This document shows positions 15,790 through 23,790 of a DNA stretch of 31,093 bases, piece after piece. Position 1 is the first letter of the stretch; each line of letters starts with the position of its first letter. The stretch lies in assembly GCA_900553145.1 (NCBI GenBank), contig USCL01000008.1, positions 1 through 31,093 on the forward strand, written 5' to 3'. This stretch comes from an uncultured Desulfovibrio sp. Lineage in GTDB: Bacteria; Desulfobacterota; Desulfovibrionia; Desulfovibrionales; Desulfovibrionaceae. The notes beneath the pieces were generated by a model. The model made no database searches, had not been told where the DNA came from, and saw only the letters and a program-made list of their open reading frames with translations. Position numbers and translations under genes: made by a program.

Positions 15790-16179
15790 CTAGACGCGAC
15801 GCCGTTTCGGCGGGCGGCAGCCGTTGTGGGGGATGGGGGTAACGTCACGAATGAAGGCAACCTTGAAACCGGCGGCGTTGATCGCGCGCATGGCGGCTTC
15901 ACGACCGGAACCCGGCCCCTTCACGTAGATACCCACAGTGCGCATGCCGTTGTCCTGAGCCTTGCGGGCGGCCTGTTCGGCAGCGACCTGCGCGGCAAAG
16001 GGGGTGGACTTGCGGGAACCCTTGAATCCACTCTGTCCGGCACTCGCCCAGCTCACGGTATTACCGCGAGTATCGGTAAAAGTAATAATGGTATTATTGA
16101 ACGAAGCCTGGATGTGAGCAACACCCAAGGGAACGTTCTTCTTTTCTCTTTTCTTGGTAGCGCGTTTTGGTCTAGCCAT
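15790..16179 (-). CDS. rpsK: Small ribosomal subunit protein uS11
   Basis: A 129-aa protein of the 30S platform. Motifs include VAHIQASFNNTIITFTDTRG near residue 18 and the C-terminal DVTPIPHNGCRPPKRRRV. The frame is open 18 codons upstream, but the start is set at the ATG at 16179, where GGAAG lies 6 bases before it and MARPKR begins the conserved protein. A 96-bp gap separates it from rpsM, longer than most gaps in the operon. Confidence 0.97.
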   Translation of the reverse strand: MARPKRATKKREKKNVPLGVAHIQASFNNTIITFTDTRGNTVSWASAGQSGFKGSRKSTPFAAQVAAEQAARKAQDNGMRTVGIYVKGPGSGREAAMRAINAAGFKVAFIRDVTPIPHNGCRPPKRRRV

Positions 16180-16275
16180 GATTTGCTTCCGTAACCGGGC
16201 GTATCCGGTCGTATCAGTGAACGTTTCGCACAATCAGCCAGCCGAGGCGGAGACTGGTCGTGCCGGAAGGTTCCT

Positions 16276-16644
16276 TTACTTCTTCTTACCTACAGCACCA
16301 CGGCGGGGACCCTTACGGGTACGGGCGTTGGTGTGGGTACGCTGTCCATGAACGGGCAGGCCCTTGCGGTGACGCAGGCCACGGTAGCAACCGATGTCCA
16401 TGAGACGCTTAATGTTCATCGTAATTTCGCGGCGCAGATCGCCTTCCACCTTGTAGCTCTGCTCGAGTTCCTTACGGACTTCGTTCAGTTCTTCAGCGGT
16501 GAGATCATCGATGCCACGAGTCCAGTTGACGCCGGAAGCGTCAAGAATTTTCAAGGCCGTTACACGGCCGATGCCGTAGATGTAAGTCAACGCGATGTCC
16601 GCGCGCTTGCCTCTGGGCAGGTCAACACCAGCTATTCTGGCCAC
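16276..16644 (-). CDS. rpsM: Small ribosomal subunit protein uS13
   Basis: A 122-aa 30S head protein that contacts the 50S subunit and the P-site tRNA. It begins with ARIAGVDLPRGKRADIALTY and contains the helix-two-turn-helix GIGRVTALKIL and the basic tail RGLRHRKGLPVHGQRTHTNA. The start codon is GTG (16642-16644) with AGGAG 7 bases upstream. It follows rpmJ by 17 bp. Confidence 0.97.
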   Translation of the reverse strand: MARIAGVDLPRGKRADIALTYIYGIGRVTALKILDASGVNWTRGIDDLTAEELNEVRKELEQSYKVEGDLRREITMNIKRLMDIGCYRGLRHRKGLPVHGQRTHTNARTRKGPRRGAVGKKK

Positions 16645-16661
16645 AGTCTTTCTCCTGAAGG

Positions 16662-16775
16662 CTAGCCCTGGCGCTGCTTGTGCCGGGGATTGTCGCAGAT
16701 AACCCTGAGTACGCCCTTACGCCGGATGACTTTGCACTTCGGGCAAATCTTTTTTACGGATGGCCTGACTTTCAT
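16662..16775 (-). CDS. rpmJ: Large ribosomal subunit protein bL36, zinc-binding form
   Basis: A 37-aa protein read from the ATG at 16775 to a TAG at 16662, beginning MKVRPSVKKICPKCK. The zinc ligands C11, C14, C27 and H32 are all present, so this is the zinc-dependent form. It sits between map and rpsM, its usual place at the start of the alpha cluster. The gap to map is 103 bp and contains a candidate promoter. Confidence 0.96.
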   Translation of the reverse strand: MKVRPSVKKICPKCKVIRRKGVLRVICDNPRHKQRQG

Positions 16776-16831
16776 GACAAGTCTCTCCACAGGTTTCCTC
16801 GGCAGCATAAAAAATACCGCCGGAACAGGAA

Positions 16832-16860
16832 GCCTTAGCTCTTTTTTTACATGCTGTCAA
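16832..16860 (-). promoter_or_regulatory. Candidate internal promoter before rpmJ
   Basis: On the minus strand a perfect TTGACA (16855-16860) is followed after 17 bases by TAAGGC (16832-16837), a weak -10 match. It lies in the 103-bp gap between map and rpmJ, one of the two longest gaps in the ribosomal cluster. It may provide extra transcription of the alpha genes. The poor -10 keeps confidence low. Confidence 0.35.
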
Positions 16861-16878
16861 TGCACGACATGGTTTTCT

Positions 16879-17646
16879 TCAAGGAAGGTCCAATATCTGG
16901 GGTCCGCCCGGAAGGATAGCCACACAATGCTCAAAATGGGCGGCGAGACTCCTGTCTCGGGTCACCGCCGACCACTTGTCGTCCAGAATCTCCACTTCCG
17001 GTGTTCCCACCGTGATCATGGGCTCAATACACAGCACCATGCCGGTCTTGAGCGGTAACGCCGGTTTCGTGGTCACAACGTAGTTGGGAACTTCGGGTTT
17101 TTCGTGCAACGTCGAACCGATGCCGTGCCCAACAAACCGTCTCACCACATGGAACCCGGCACCTTCGGCGTGTTTTTGCACAGCGCCAGCGATGTCATTG
17201 AGTTCGTTACCGGATCTCGCTTCGGCCACGGCCAGGGCGAGACTTTCTTCCGTCACCCGCAGCAAGCGGGCCGCCTCGGGGGAAACATCCCCCACGGCGA
17301 AGGTACGGGCCGCGTCCCCATAAAACCCTTCGTATACGGTCCCCACATCAAAGCTGACAATGTCGCCTTCTTTGAGGATGACGTCTTCGGAAGGGAAACC
17401 GTGCACGATGACTTCATTCACCGAGCAGCACAGGCCGTACGGAAAACCGTACATACCCTGGAACGCGGGCTTCACCTTGAATTCGCGACACATGTTCTGG
17501 ACGATCTCTTCGAAGTGCATGGTGGGGAGGCCGGGGCGAACCTGCCTGCCCAACTCGTCCAAAATCATCGCGACCATTCTATTCGCTTCGCGCAGAAGGC
17601 CTATTTCCCTCTCATTTTTGAGGAAAACGCCGCGGTACTTCTTCAC
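16879..17646 (-). CDS. map: Type I methionine aminopeptidase
   Basis: A 255-aa metalloenzyme that removes the initiator methionine from new proteins. All metal ligands of the family are visible: D100 and D111 (SFDVGTVYEGFYGDAARTF), H174 (GHGIG), E208 (IEPM) and E239 (FEH), plus the substrate-contacting H82 (VHGFP). The start is a GTG two bases after the secY stop, with GGAG 6 bases upstream in the end of secY. It belongs to the ribosomal operon between secY and rpmJ; adk and infA, often found beside it in other bacteria, are absent. Confidence 0.97.
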   Translation of the reverse strand: MKKYRGVFLKNEREIGLLREANRMVAMILDELGRQVRPGLPTMHFEEIVQNMCREFKVKPAFQGMYGFPYGLCCSVNEVIVHGFPSEDVILKEGDIVSFDVGTVYEGFYGDAARTFAVGDVSPEAARLLRVTEESLALAVAEARSGNELNDIAGAVQKHAEGAGFHVVRRFVGHGIGSTLHEKPEVPNYVVTTKPALPLKTGMVLCIEPMITVGTPEVEILDDKWSAVTRDRSLAAHFEHCVAILPGGPQILDLP

Positions 17647-17648
17647 GA

Positions 17649-18962
17649 TCAGCTCCGCCCCTTAATCCGGTTCTTGCCCATCAGCCCTTCGTACTGCCGC
17701 GAAATGAGGTGAGACTCAATCTGCGACATGAAGTCCATAGCCACACCCACAAGGATGAGGATACTCGTGCCGCCGAAATAGAACGGCACGTTGAACTCCG
17801 CGATGAGGAGCATGGGGAGCACTGAAATAACCGAGATATACACGCCGCCCCAAAGGGTCAGGCGAGAAAGCACAGCGTCCAGATATTCCTGCGTCTTCTC
17901 GCCGGGACGAATACCGGGGATAAAGCCGCCAGCCTTCTTCAGGTTCTCGGCCACATCCTTCGGATCGAAGATGATGGCCGTATAGAAGAAGCAGAAAAAG
18001 AAAATCAGGGCGATAAAGATCACGTTATACAGGATGGAAGAAGGCGTAAACCACGAGGCCGCCGTCTTCAACCAGTCCGCGATGTCGAAGTTCGCCATCG
18101 TCGCGGGGAACAGCAACAAGCTTGACGCAAAAATGGGCGGGATAACCCCGGCCGTATTCACGCGCAGGGGCAGGTGCGTCGACTGGCCGCCATACATCTT
18201 CCGTCCGACCTGGCGCTTGGCGTACTGGATGGGGATGCGCCGCTGGGCACGCTCCATGAAGACGACACCGATGAGCACCGCGACCATCAAGAGCACGAGG
18301 GCAAGGGCGATGAACAGGCTCATGTCGCCCAGCTTGATGAGCTGGAAGGACTTCACCAGAGCACCGGGAATGCCCACAACGATACCTGAAAAGATAATCA
18401 GGGAAATACCGTTGCCAATACCCTTTTCCGTAATCTGTTCGCCGAGCCACATAATGAGCACGGTACCGGCGGTCAGGGTCAGCATGGTCATGATGCGGAA
18501 GGTCCAGCCCGGTTCGAGGACGACGGGGACGCCGCCGGGGCTGTACATGGTTTCAAGGCCCACGGCGATGCCGAAGCCTTGAATGATGGTGATAAGGACC
18601 GTGCTGTAGCGCGTGTACTGGGTGATTTTACGGCGACCTGCCGCACCCTCTTCCTTGGCCATGCGCTTCAGCTCGGGGCTGACCACCTGCAGGAGTTGAA
18701 GGATGATTGAGGCCGAAATGTACGGCATGATACCGAGGGCGAACACGGAAACGTTCCGCAGGCCGCCGCCGGAAAACATGTCGAACAGACCAAACAGGGT
18801 GCCTGCCACGCTTTCAAAGAAGTGGGCGAGGGCCCCCCCGTCGACGCCCGGAACCGGGATATGCACCCCGATCCGGTACGCGCAGAGAAGGCCCAGCGTC
18901 CAGAGCAGCTTTGTACGCAGTTCAGGCGAACGGGCAAGGTTATCCGCACCACCAAGAGCCAC
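17649..18962 (-). CDS. secY: Protein translocase channel subunit SecY
   Basis: A 437-aa inner-membrane protein with ten predicted helices forming the Sec translocation pore. Conserved segments include GVHIPVPGVDG (N-terminal helix/plug side), FALGIMPYISASIILQLLQV, GQSTHLPLRVNTAGVIPPIFA and the C-terminal VAMDFMSQIESHLISRQYEG. The start is GTG (18960-18962) seven bases past the rplO stop. It supplies the export channel needed by the signal-peptide proteins in this window. Confidence 0.97.
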   Translation of the reverse strand: MALGGADNLARSPELRTKLLWTLGLLCAYRIGVHIPVPGVDGGALAHFFESVAGTLFGLFDMFSGGGLRNVSVFALGIMPYISASIILQLLQVVSPELKRMAKEEGAAGRRKITQYTRYSTVLITIIQGFGIAVGLETMYSPGGVPVVLEPGWTFRIMTMLTLTAGTVLIMWLGEQITEKGIGNGISLIIFSGIVVGIPGALVKSFQLIKLGDMSLFIALALVLLMVAVLIGVVFMERAQRRIPIQYAKRQVGRKMYGGQSTHLPLRVNTAGVIPPIFASSLLLFPATMANFDIADWLKTAASWFTPSSILYNVIFIALIFFFCFFYTAIIFDPKDVAENLKKAGGFIPGIRPGEKTQEYLDAVLSRLTLWGGVYISVISVLPMLLIAEFNVPFYFGGTSILILVGVAMDFMSQIESHLISRQYEGLMGKNRIKGRS

Positions 18963-18969
18963 GAGTCAC

Positions 18970-19425
18970 CTACCCTTCCACTTCCAGTTCTTTGACTTCG
19001 CCGCCAGCGGCGCGGATTTTGTCCGCGGCGGACTGGCTGAACTTGTGAGCTTCCACCTTGATGGCGGCGGAGAGCTCGCCGTCGCCCAGGATTTTCACCG
19101 GGGCGCCGAAGGGGCAGAGACCGCGATCATAGATGTCGTCAAGAGAGATTTCGCTCTTGCCTTCAAAGGCGGACACGAGGCGAGCGAGATTGATCACTTC
19201 GTATTCGACCTTGAAAAGGTAATTTTTGAAACCACGCTTGGGCAGACGACGCTGAAGGGGCATCTGGCCGCCTTCAAAGCCGGGGCGGACACCGCCGCCG
19301 GAGCGGGCGTTCTGACCCTTGTTACCCTTGCCGGACGTACATCCCAAACCGGAACCGGAACCGCGGCCCACGCGCTTGCGGGACTTGCGATCTTCCGCAA
19401 AGGGATAGAGTTCGTTCAGATTCAT
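18970..19425 (-). CDS. rplO: Large ribosomal subunit protein uL15
   Basis: A 151-aa protein with the glycine/arginine-rich N-terminus RVGRGSGSGLGCTSGKGNKG and the core GFEGGQMPLQRRLPKRGF, both diagnostic of uL15. Its ATG overlaps the rpmD stop by four bases (ATGA). The C-terminal domain binding 23S rRNA is complete. Confidence 0.97.
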   Translation of the reverse strand: MNLNELYPFAEDRKSRKRVGRGSGSGLGCTSGKGNKGQNARSGGGVRPGFEGGQMPLQRRLPKRGFKNYLFKVEYEVINLARLVSAFEGKSEISLDDIYDRGLCPFGAPVKILGDGELSAAIKVEAHKFSQSAADKIRAAGGEVKELEVEG

Positions 19426-19604
19426 GCTTTGGTAACCTCAACAACCAGGTGGGACACCTTGGCGATCATGCCGCGAACGGCAGGGTTATCCGGAAAGGTC
19501 TTAACCATTTCGCGGCGGCGCAGCCCGAGCGCGTCCAGAGTCTTCTTCTGGTTGGGCGTGCAGCCGATACGGCTCTTAGCGAGTTTAATCGTAATTTCAG
19601 ACAT
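19422..19604 (-). CDS. rpmD: Large ribosomal subunit protein uL30
   Basis: A 60-aa protein, the usual bacterial length, with ITIKLAKSRIGCTPNQKKTL and the conserved LGLRRREMVKTFPDNPAVRGMI region. AGGAAG lies 8 bases before the ATG. It follows rpsE by 5 bp and overlaps rplO by 4 bp. Confidence 0.96.
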   Translation of the reverse strand: MSEITIKLAKSRIGCTPNQKKTLDALGLRRREMVKTFPDNPAVRGMIAKVSHLVVEVTKA

Positions 19605-19609
19605 GGCGC

Positions 19610-20101
19610 TTACTTCCTGGGGGCTTCCAGTTTCATGCCGCGGATTTCGCTCACGGCGTCCGCGCTGCGCAGGGCAGCGAGGCCGGCCATGGTGGCCCGC
19701 AGCACGTTGTGGGGGTTGTTGGTCCCGATGGCCTTCGCAAGCACATCGTTCACCCCGGCCGCTTCCATGACAGCACGCACGGCGCCACCGGCGATGATGC
19801 CGGTACCGCGGGAGGCGGGCTTGAGCATGACGCGACCAGCGCCGAACTCGCCAAGGATTTCATAGGGGAGGGTCCCTTCGATCAGGGGCACCTTCACCAT
19901 GTTCTTGCGAGCGTGTTCCGTGGCCTTGCGCAGGGCTTCAGGCACTTCCTGAGCCTTGCCGAGGCCGAATCCTACGTTCCCGTTACCGTCGCCAACGACC
20001 ATCAGGGCGCTGAAGCTGAAGCGACGACCGCCTTTCACGACTTTGGCAACCCGGTTCAGGGAGACGATCTTCTCGATGAAACCCAGTTCATTCTGTTCCA
20101 T
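19610..20101 (-). CDS. rpsE: Small ribosomal subunit protein uS5
   Basis: A 163-aa protein that shapes decoding accuracy. The double-stranded-RNA-binding N-terminal domain has RVAKVVKGGRRFSFSALMVV and VGFGLGKAQEVPEA, and the C-terminal domain has GTGIIAGGAVRAVMEAAGV. GGAGAGGA precedes the ATG. It is positioned between rplR and rpmD as in most bacteria. Confidence 0.97.
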   Translation of the reverse strand: MEQNELGFIEKIVSLNRVAKVVKGGRRFSFSALMVVGDGNGNVGFGLGKAQEVPEALRKATEHARKNMVKVPLIEGTLPYEILGEFGAGRVMLKPASRGTGIIAGGAVRAVMEAAGVNDVLAKAIGTNNPHNVLRATMAGLAALRSADAVSEIRGMKLEAPRK

Positions 20102-20122
20102 GACAGTGCTATCCTCTCCGGG

Positions 20123-20485
20123 TTAGAACTCGAGGCCGCCTTCGCGGGCGCCATCGGCCACGGCCTTGATCTTGCCGTGGTAGAGATATCCGTTACGGTC
20201 GAAGACCACCTTTTCGATGCTCTTCTCCTTGGCCAGACGGGCAATTTCCTTGCCTACCGCTTCAGCGCCAGCCTTGTTGCAGCTAAGCGTTTCCCCACCC
20301 TTGGAGAGAACCAGGGTGGAGGTAGCGGCAAGCGTGGCGCCGGTGAGGTCGTCCACGACCTGCGCATACATGTGCAGGTTGGAGCGGAAGATCACCAGAC
20401 GCGGCCGCTCGGCCGTACCGGAAATCTTTTTGCGGATGCGGATCTTTCTGCGCTGTCTGGCTTCATTCTTGGTCATAGTGCTCAT
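20123..20485 (-). CDS. rplR: Large ribosomal subunit protein uL18
   Basis: A 120-aa 5S rRNA-binding protein with basic N-terminus, RPRLVIFRSNLHMYAQVVDD and the C-terminal FDRNGYLYHGKIKAVADGAR. The chosen ATG at 20485 has a G-rich but non-canonical site; an ATG three codons later is possible and would change nothing functional. Confidence 0.97.
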   Translation of the reverse strand: MSTMTKNEARQRRKIRIRKKISGTAERPRLVIFRSNLHMYAQVVDDLTGATLAATSTLVLSKGGETLSCNKAGAEAVGKEIARLAKEKSIEKVVFDRNGYLYHGKIKAVADGAREGGLEF

Positions 20486-20497
20486 AGCGCGCCCCGA

Positions 20498-21040
20498 TTA
20501 TTTACCCTTGCCGCCGGACTTACCGGCCTTGCGCAGGATGGTTTCGGTTTCGTACTTGATGCCCTTGCCCTTATAGGGTTCAGGCTTGCGGATGCGGCGA
20601 ATGCGAGCGGCCATTTCGCCCACGAGGACTTTGTCAGCGCCCGAGATGGTGAGCTTCTGACCTTCGACCTTCGCAGACAGTCCAGCAGGCAGTTCCACGA
20701 GAACAGGGTGGGAGAAGCCCACCTGAAGTTCAATCACATTACCTTTAACAGCGACACGGTAACCGACGCCGATAACTTCGAGGGTCTTGGAGAACCCTTT
20801 GGTCACGCCCTCGATGCAGTTGGCAAGGAGGGTGCGGCGCAGGCCGTGCTGGGCGCGGGATTCGCGCGTCTCGGCCTTGCGGGTCAGAGTGACATGACCG
20901 TCGGCCACTTCATAGGAAAGAAGGTCGCATACCGGAGTGGTAAGCGCAGCCTTCGCTCCCTTCACTTCAACAACATCAGCCCCGACCTTCACCTCGACAC
21001 CGGAGGGAATGGCGATGGGCAGTTTTCCGATTCTCGACAT
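20498..21040 (-). CDS. rplF: Large ribosomal subunit protein uL6
   Basis: A 180-aa protein with the two repeated uL6 domains. It begins MSRIGKLPIAIPSGVEVKV and ends with the conserved RIRKPEPYKGKGIKYETETI segment followed by a Gly/Lys tail. It lies near the sarcin-ricin loop and the factor-binding site in the 50S subunit. It is 11 bp after rpsH. Confidence 0.97.
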   Translation of the reverse strand: MSRIGKLPIAIPSGVEVKVGADVVEVKGAKAALTTPVCDLLSYEVADGHVTLTRKAETRESRAQHGLRRTLLANCIEGVTKGFSKTLEVIGVGYRVAVKGNVIELQVGFSHPVLVELPAGLSAKVEGQKLTISGADKVLVGEMAARIRRIRKPEPYKGKGIKYETETILRKAGKSGGKGK

Positions 21041-21051
21041 GCTACACCCGC

Positions 21052-21432
21052 CTACCAGATTTCACACAAAAGTTCGCCGCCCACCTTCATCTGGTGAGCC
21101 TTGTCGCCAGCGAGCACCCCGTGCGAAGTGGACAGGATGCAGATGCCGAGGCCGTTCTGCACGCGGGGGATTTCGTGGGCGCCCACATACACCCGGCGGC
21201 CGGGCTTGCTCATCCGCTTCAGACCTTCAATGGCGGGTTTGCCCTTGAAGTACTTCAGCTGGATGCTGATGTTGCGGTCTTCCACGGTTACGTCATCGAC
21301 GTACCCTTCCTGCTTGAGGATGGCAGCAATGGCTTCCTTCATCTTCGAGCTCGGCACACTCACTTCCTTGTGCAGGGCCAAGTGCGCGTTGCGGATACGC
21401 GTCAGCATATCTGCAATAGGATCAGTCATCAT
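21052..21432 (-). CDS. rpsH: Small ribosomal subunit protein uS8
   Basis: A 126-aa protein beginning MMTDPIADMLTRIRNA, with SVPSSKMKEAIAAILKQEGY and the C-terminal VQNGLGICILSTSHGVL and GGELLCEIW. It binds the central domain of 16S rRNA. AAGGAGA lies 7 bases before the first of two tandem ATG codons. In E. coli it represses the spc operon; the leader target was not searched for here. Confidence 0.97.
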   Translation of the reverse strand: MMTDPIADMLTRIRNAHLALHKEVSVPSSKMKEAIAAILKQEGYVDDVTVEDRNISIQLKYFKGKPAIEGLKRMSKPGRRVYVGAHEIPRVQNGLGICILSTSHGVLAGDKAHQMKVGGELLCEIW

Positions 21433-21460
21433 CGAATGGTCTCCTTATACCCTTTCACGG

Positions 21461-21646
21461 TTACCAGCTGGACTTGCGAACGCCGGGAAGATCCCCGCGG
21501 AGGGCCATATTGCGGAAGCAGATACGGCACAGTCCAAACTTACGCATGTAAGCGTGGGGCCTGCCGCAGATGGGGCAGCGGTTGTAGCCGCGGCTGGAAA
21601 ACTTGGGTTTCCGGGCGGCCTTTACTTCAAGAGAAGTACGCGACAC
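21461..21646 (-). CDS. rpsN: Small ribosomal subunit protein uS14, short zinc-binding form
   Basis: A 61-aa short (type Z) S14 with the zinc motif C24, C27, C40, C43 (CPICGRPHAYMRKFGLCRIC). The start is GTG (21644-21646) with AGGA upstream. The long zinc-free form of enterobacteria is about 100 aa, so the short length is normal for this type. It sits between rplE and rpsH. Confidence 0.96.
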   Translation of the reverse strand: MSRTSLEVKAARKPKFSSRGYNRCPICGRPHAYMRKFGLCRICFRNMALRGDLPGVRKSSW

Positions 21647-21658
21647 TATCCTAACTCC

Positions 21659-22198
21659 TTACTTTCTGAAAGGCATGCCCAGCTGCTCGAGCAGGAACTT
21701 GCCTTCCTTGTCCGTGGTGGCGGTGGTCACGATGGTAATATTCATGCCCTTCGGGTTCTCGATGCGGTCGGCTTCCATTTCAGGGAAGATCGCATGTTCC
21801 TTGATCCCGAGGGTGAAGTTGCCACGGCCGTCGAAGCCACGATCCGGGATGCCGCGGAAGTCGCGCACGCGGGGCAGAGCGAAGTTCATGAGCTTGTCCA
21901 GGAAGTCCCACATGCGTTCCTTGCGGAGCGTCACGCGGCAACCGATGGGCATGCCTTCACGCAGCTTAAACGCGGCGATGGACTTCTTGGCGCGGGTCAT
22001 CACGGCCTTCTGCCCGGCGATAACGGACAGCTCGTTCATGGCCTCTTCCATCAGCTTGTTGTTCTGGCTGGCAGAACCGAGGCCGATGTTCAGCGAAATT
22101 TTGACAATCCCGGGGATCTGCATGGGAGAGCTGTACGCAAACTCCTTCTGCAATACCGGGACCACTTTCTCGCGGTAAACGTTTTCAAGACGGGTCAT
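21659..22198 (-). CDS. rplE: Large ribosomal subunit protein uL5
   Basis: A 179-aa 5S rRNA-binding protein with PGIVKISLNIGLGSASQNNK near residue 28, TRAKKSIAAFKLREGMPIGC, and the C-terminal MNITIVTTATTDKEGKFLLE. It contacts the P-site tRNA. AGGTGA lies 6 bases before the ATG. Confidence 0.97.
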   Translation of the reverse strand: MTRLENVYREKVVPVLQKEFAYSSPMQIPGIVKISLNIGLGSASQNNKLMEEAMNELSVIAGQKAVMTRAKKSIAAFKLREGMPIGCRVTLRKERMWDFLDKLMNFALPRVRDFRGIPDRGFDGRGNFTLGIKEHAIFPEMEADRIENPKGMNITIVTTATTDKEGKFLLEQLGMPFRK

Positions 22199-22208
22199 GG
22201 TGGTTCAC

Positions 22209-22529
22209 CTACAGCGTTTCGTTGCACTTCTTGCAGAAGCGGATTTTCTTGCCGTCCTCCGCGTAGCGGTAGCCCACGCGGGTGGGAGCGGCGCAGGCGG
22301 GGCACACGACCATGAGGTTGGAGACGTGGATGGGCATTTCCTTATCCACGATCCCGCCGGGCTCGCGCCGATAGGGGTTGGGCTTCACGTGACGCTTGGC
22401 CACATTGACCTTTTCCACCACAACAGAGTCATGCTTGTGCAGGACCTTCAAGACCTTGCCGATCTTGCCTTGGTCCTTGCCAGCGATGACCATCACTTTG
22501 TCATCCTTGCGGATACGAAACTGTTTCAT
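22209..22529 (-). CDS. rplX: Large ribosomal subunit protein uL24, with zinc-ribbon-like cysteines
   Basis: A 106-aa 50S assembly initiator with the KOW motif in MVIAGKDQGKIGKVLKV. The C-terminal half has two CxxC pairs (C76/C79 and C99/C102), as in the zinc-binding uL24 type. AGGAGT is 8 bases before the ATG. It lies between rplN and rplE. Confidence 0.97.
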   Translation of the reverse strand: MKQFRIRKDDKVMVIAGKDQGKIGKVLKVLHKHDSVVVEKVNVAKRHVKPNPYRREPGGIVDKEMPIHVSNLMVVCPACAAPTRVGYRYAEDGKKIRFCKKCNETL

Positions 22530-22540
22530 GACAATGACTC

Positions 22541-22909
22541 CTACAGAACCTCAGGCGCGAGGGACACGATCTTCATGAAGTTCTTGGCGCGCAGTTCACG
22601 GGCCACGGGTCCGAAGATACGAGTACCCACGGGTTCGCCCTGCTTGGAAAGCAGCACGGCGGCGTTGGAGTCAAACTTGATGTAGGAACCGTCGACGCGG
22701 CGCACTTCTTTCGCGGTGCGCACGATCACGGCCTGCATCACGTCGCCCTTCTTCACCTTGCTGTGGGGGATGGCTTCCTTAACGGCAACCATGATGATAT
22801 CGCCCACGGTGGCGTAGCGCCGGTGAGAGCCGCCCAGCACCTTGATGCAGGCCACTTTCTTGGCGCCGGAGTTATCGGCAACCTGAAGCGTGGATTCAAC
22901 CTGGATCAT
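22541..22909 (-). CDS. rplN: Large ribosomal subunit protein uL14
   Basis: A 122-aa protein with the invariant start MIQVESTLQVADNSGAKKVA and the core GVMQAVIVRT-like segment DVMQAVIVRTAKEVRR. It sits at the subunit interface near uL19. AGGAGT lies 6 bases before the ATG. Confidence 0.97.
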   Translation of the reverse strand: MIQVESTLQVADNSGAKKVACIKVLGGSHRRYATVGDIIMVAVKEAIPHSKVKKGDVMQAVIVRTAKEVRRVDGSYIKFDSNAAVLLSKQGEPVGTRIFGPVARELRAKNFMKIVSLAPEVL

Positions 22910-22918
22910 GACGTACTC

Positions 22919-23185
22919 CTACACGGCCTTTTCGAGGATAGTCACCAAGTGCCAGCGCTTGTTGCGGCTCATGGGACGGAATTCCACGATTTTCACTTTA
23001 TCACCGATGCCGCATTCGTTCATGGGATCATGAGCGGTAAACTTTTTGCGGCGACGCACAAACTTCTTGAGGAGCGGATGCTTCACCAAGGTCTCAACGC
23101 GAACGACAATGGTCTTGTCGTTCTTGTCGCTGACCACGGTACCGATAAGCATGCGGCCCTTGCGGTTTTCCATGGCTTGAGACAT
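22919..23185 (-). CDS. rpsQ: Small ribosomal subunit protein uS17
   Basis: An 88-aa OB-fold protein with GTVVSDKNDKTIVVRVETLV and the motif HDPMNECGIGDKVKIVEFRP that is typical of uS17. It binds 16S rRNA helices of the body. It follows rpmC by 4 bp. Confidence 0.97.
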   Translation of the reverse strand: MSQAMENRKGRMLIGTVVSDKNDKTIVVRVETLVKHPLLKKFVRRRKKFTAHDPMNECGIGDKVKIVEFRPMSRNKRWHLVTILEKAV

Positions 23186-23189
23186 GGTG

Positions 23190-23375
23190 CTATTCCTTTT
23201 CCTTCAGGACGGTCAGAATCCGCGCAATGTTCTTCCGGGCGGCGGGAATGGACGAGGTCTTTTCCAGCTGAGCGGTAGTGTGTTGGAAGCGCAGATTAAA
23301 AAGTTCCTGCCGCTGTTCGGCGAGTTTGGCCTTGAGCTCTTCCACGCCGAGTTCTTTCAGTTCTTTTGCTTTCAT
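23190..23375 (-). CDS. rpmC: Large ribosomal subunit protein uL29
   Basis: A 61-aa helical hairpin protein at the peptide exit tunnel, with ELKAKLAEQRQELFNLRFQ and the C-terminal RKNIARILTVLKEKE. It starts one base after the rplP stop (TAGTATG), and its ribosome site lies inside rplP. Confidence 0.96.
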   Translation of the reverse strand: MKAKELKELGVEELKAKLAEQRQELFNLRFQHTTAQLEKTSSIPAARKNIARILTVLKEKE

Positions 23376-23376
23376 A

Positions 23377-23790
23377 CTACAGACCCTCTCTCACCACAAT
23401 CACTGTCTTGACCGGCAGCTTGTGCGCGGCGCGGGTGAGGGCTTCCTTGGCCAGCTCGAGGCTGACGCCCTTGATTTCGTACAGGATGCGGCCGGGCTTG
23501 ACCGGAGCGCACCAACCCACCGGGGCGCCCTTACCGGAACCCTGACGGGTTTCGAGAGGCTTCGCGGTGACCGGATGGTCGGGGAACACGCGGATCCACA
23601 CTTTCCCGCCGCGCTTGATGTGGCGCATCATGGCGATACGGGCGGCTTCAATCTGCTGGTTGGTCAGCTTTCCGTGCTCCACAGTCTTCAAACCGATATC
23701 GCCGAAGGCGATGGTGGCGCCGCGGAGAGCGGGACCACGCAGGCGGCCTTTCTGCCACTTGCGGAATTTAACTCTTTTGGGAGCGAGCAT
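23377..23790 (-). CDS. rplP: Large ribosomal subunit protein uL16
   Basis: A 137-aa protein near the peptidyl-transferase centre, beginning MLAPKRVKFRKWQKGR and containing MRHIKRGGKVWIRVFPDHPV and GKGAPVGWCAPVKPGRILYE. Its ATG shares one base with the rpsC stop (TAATG), indicating coupled translation. The conserved loop arginine region (MRHIKRG) is present. Confidence 0.97.
   Translation of the reverse strand: MLAPKRVKFRKWQKGRLRGPALRGATIAFGDIGLKTVEHGKLTNQQIEAARIAMMRHIKRGGKVWIRVFPDHPVTAKPLETRQGSGKGAPVGWCAPVKPGRILYEIKGVSLELAKEALTRAAHKLPVKTVIVVREGL

Noticed and set aside
16776..16878. A possible infA gene between map and rpmJ, as found in many bacteria.
   Set aside because: The 103-bp gap is too short for infA and holds no matching frame. 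adk is likewise absent between secY and map.
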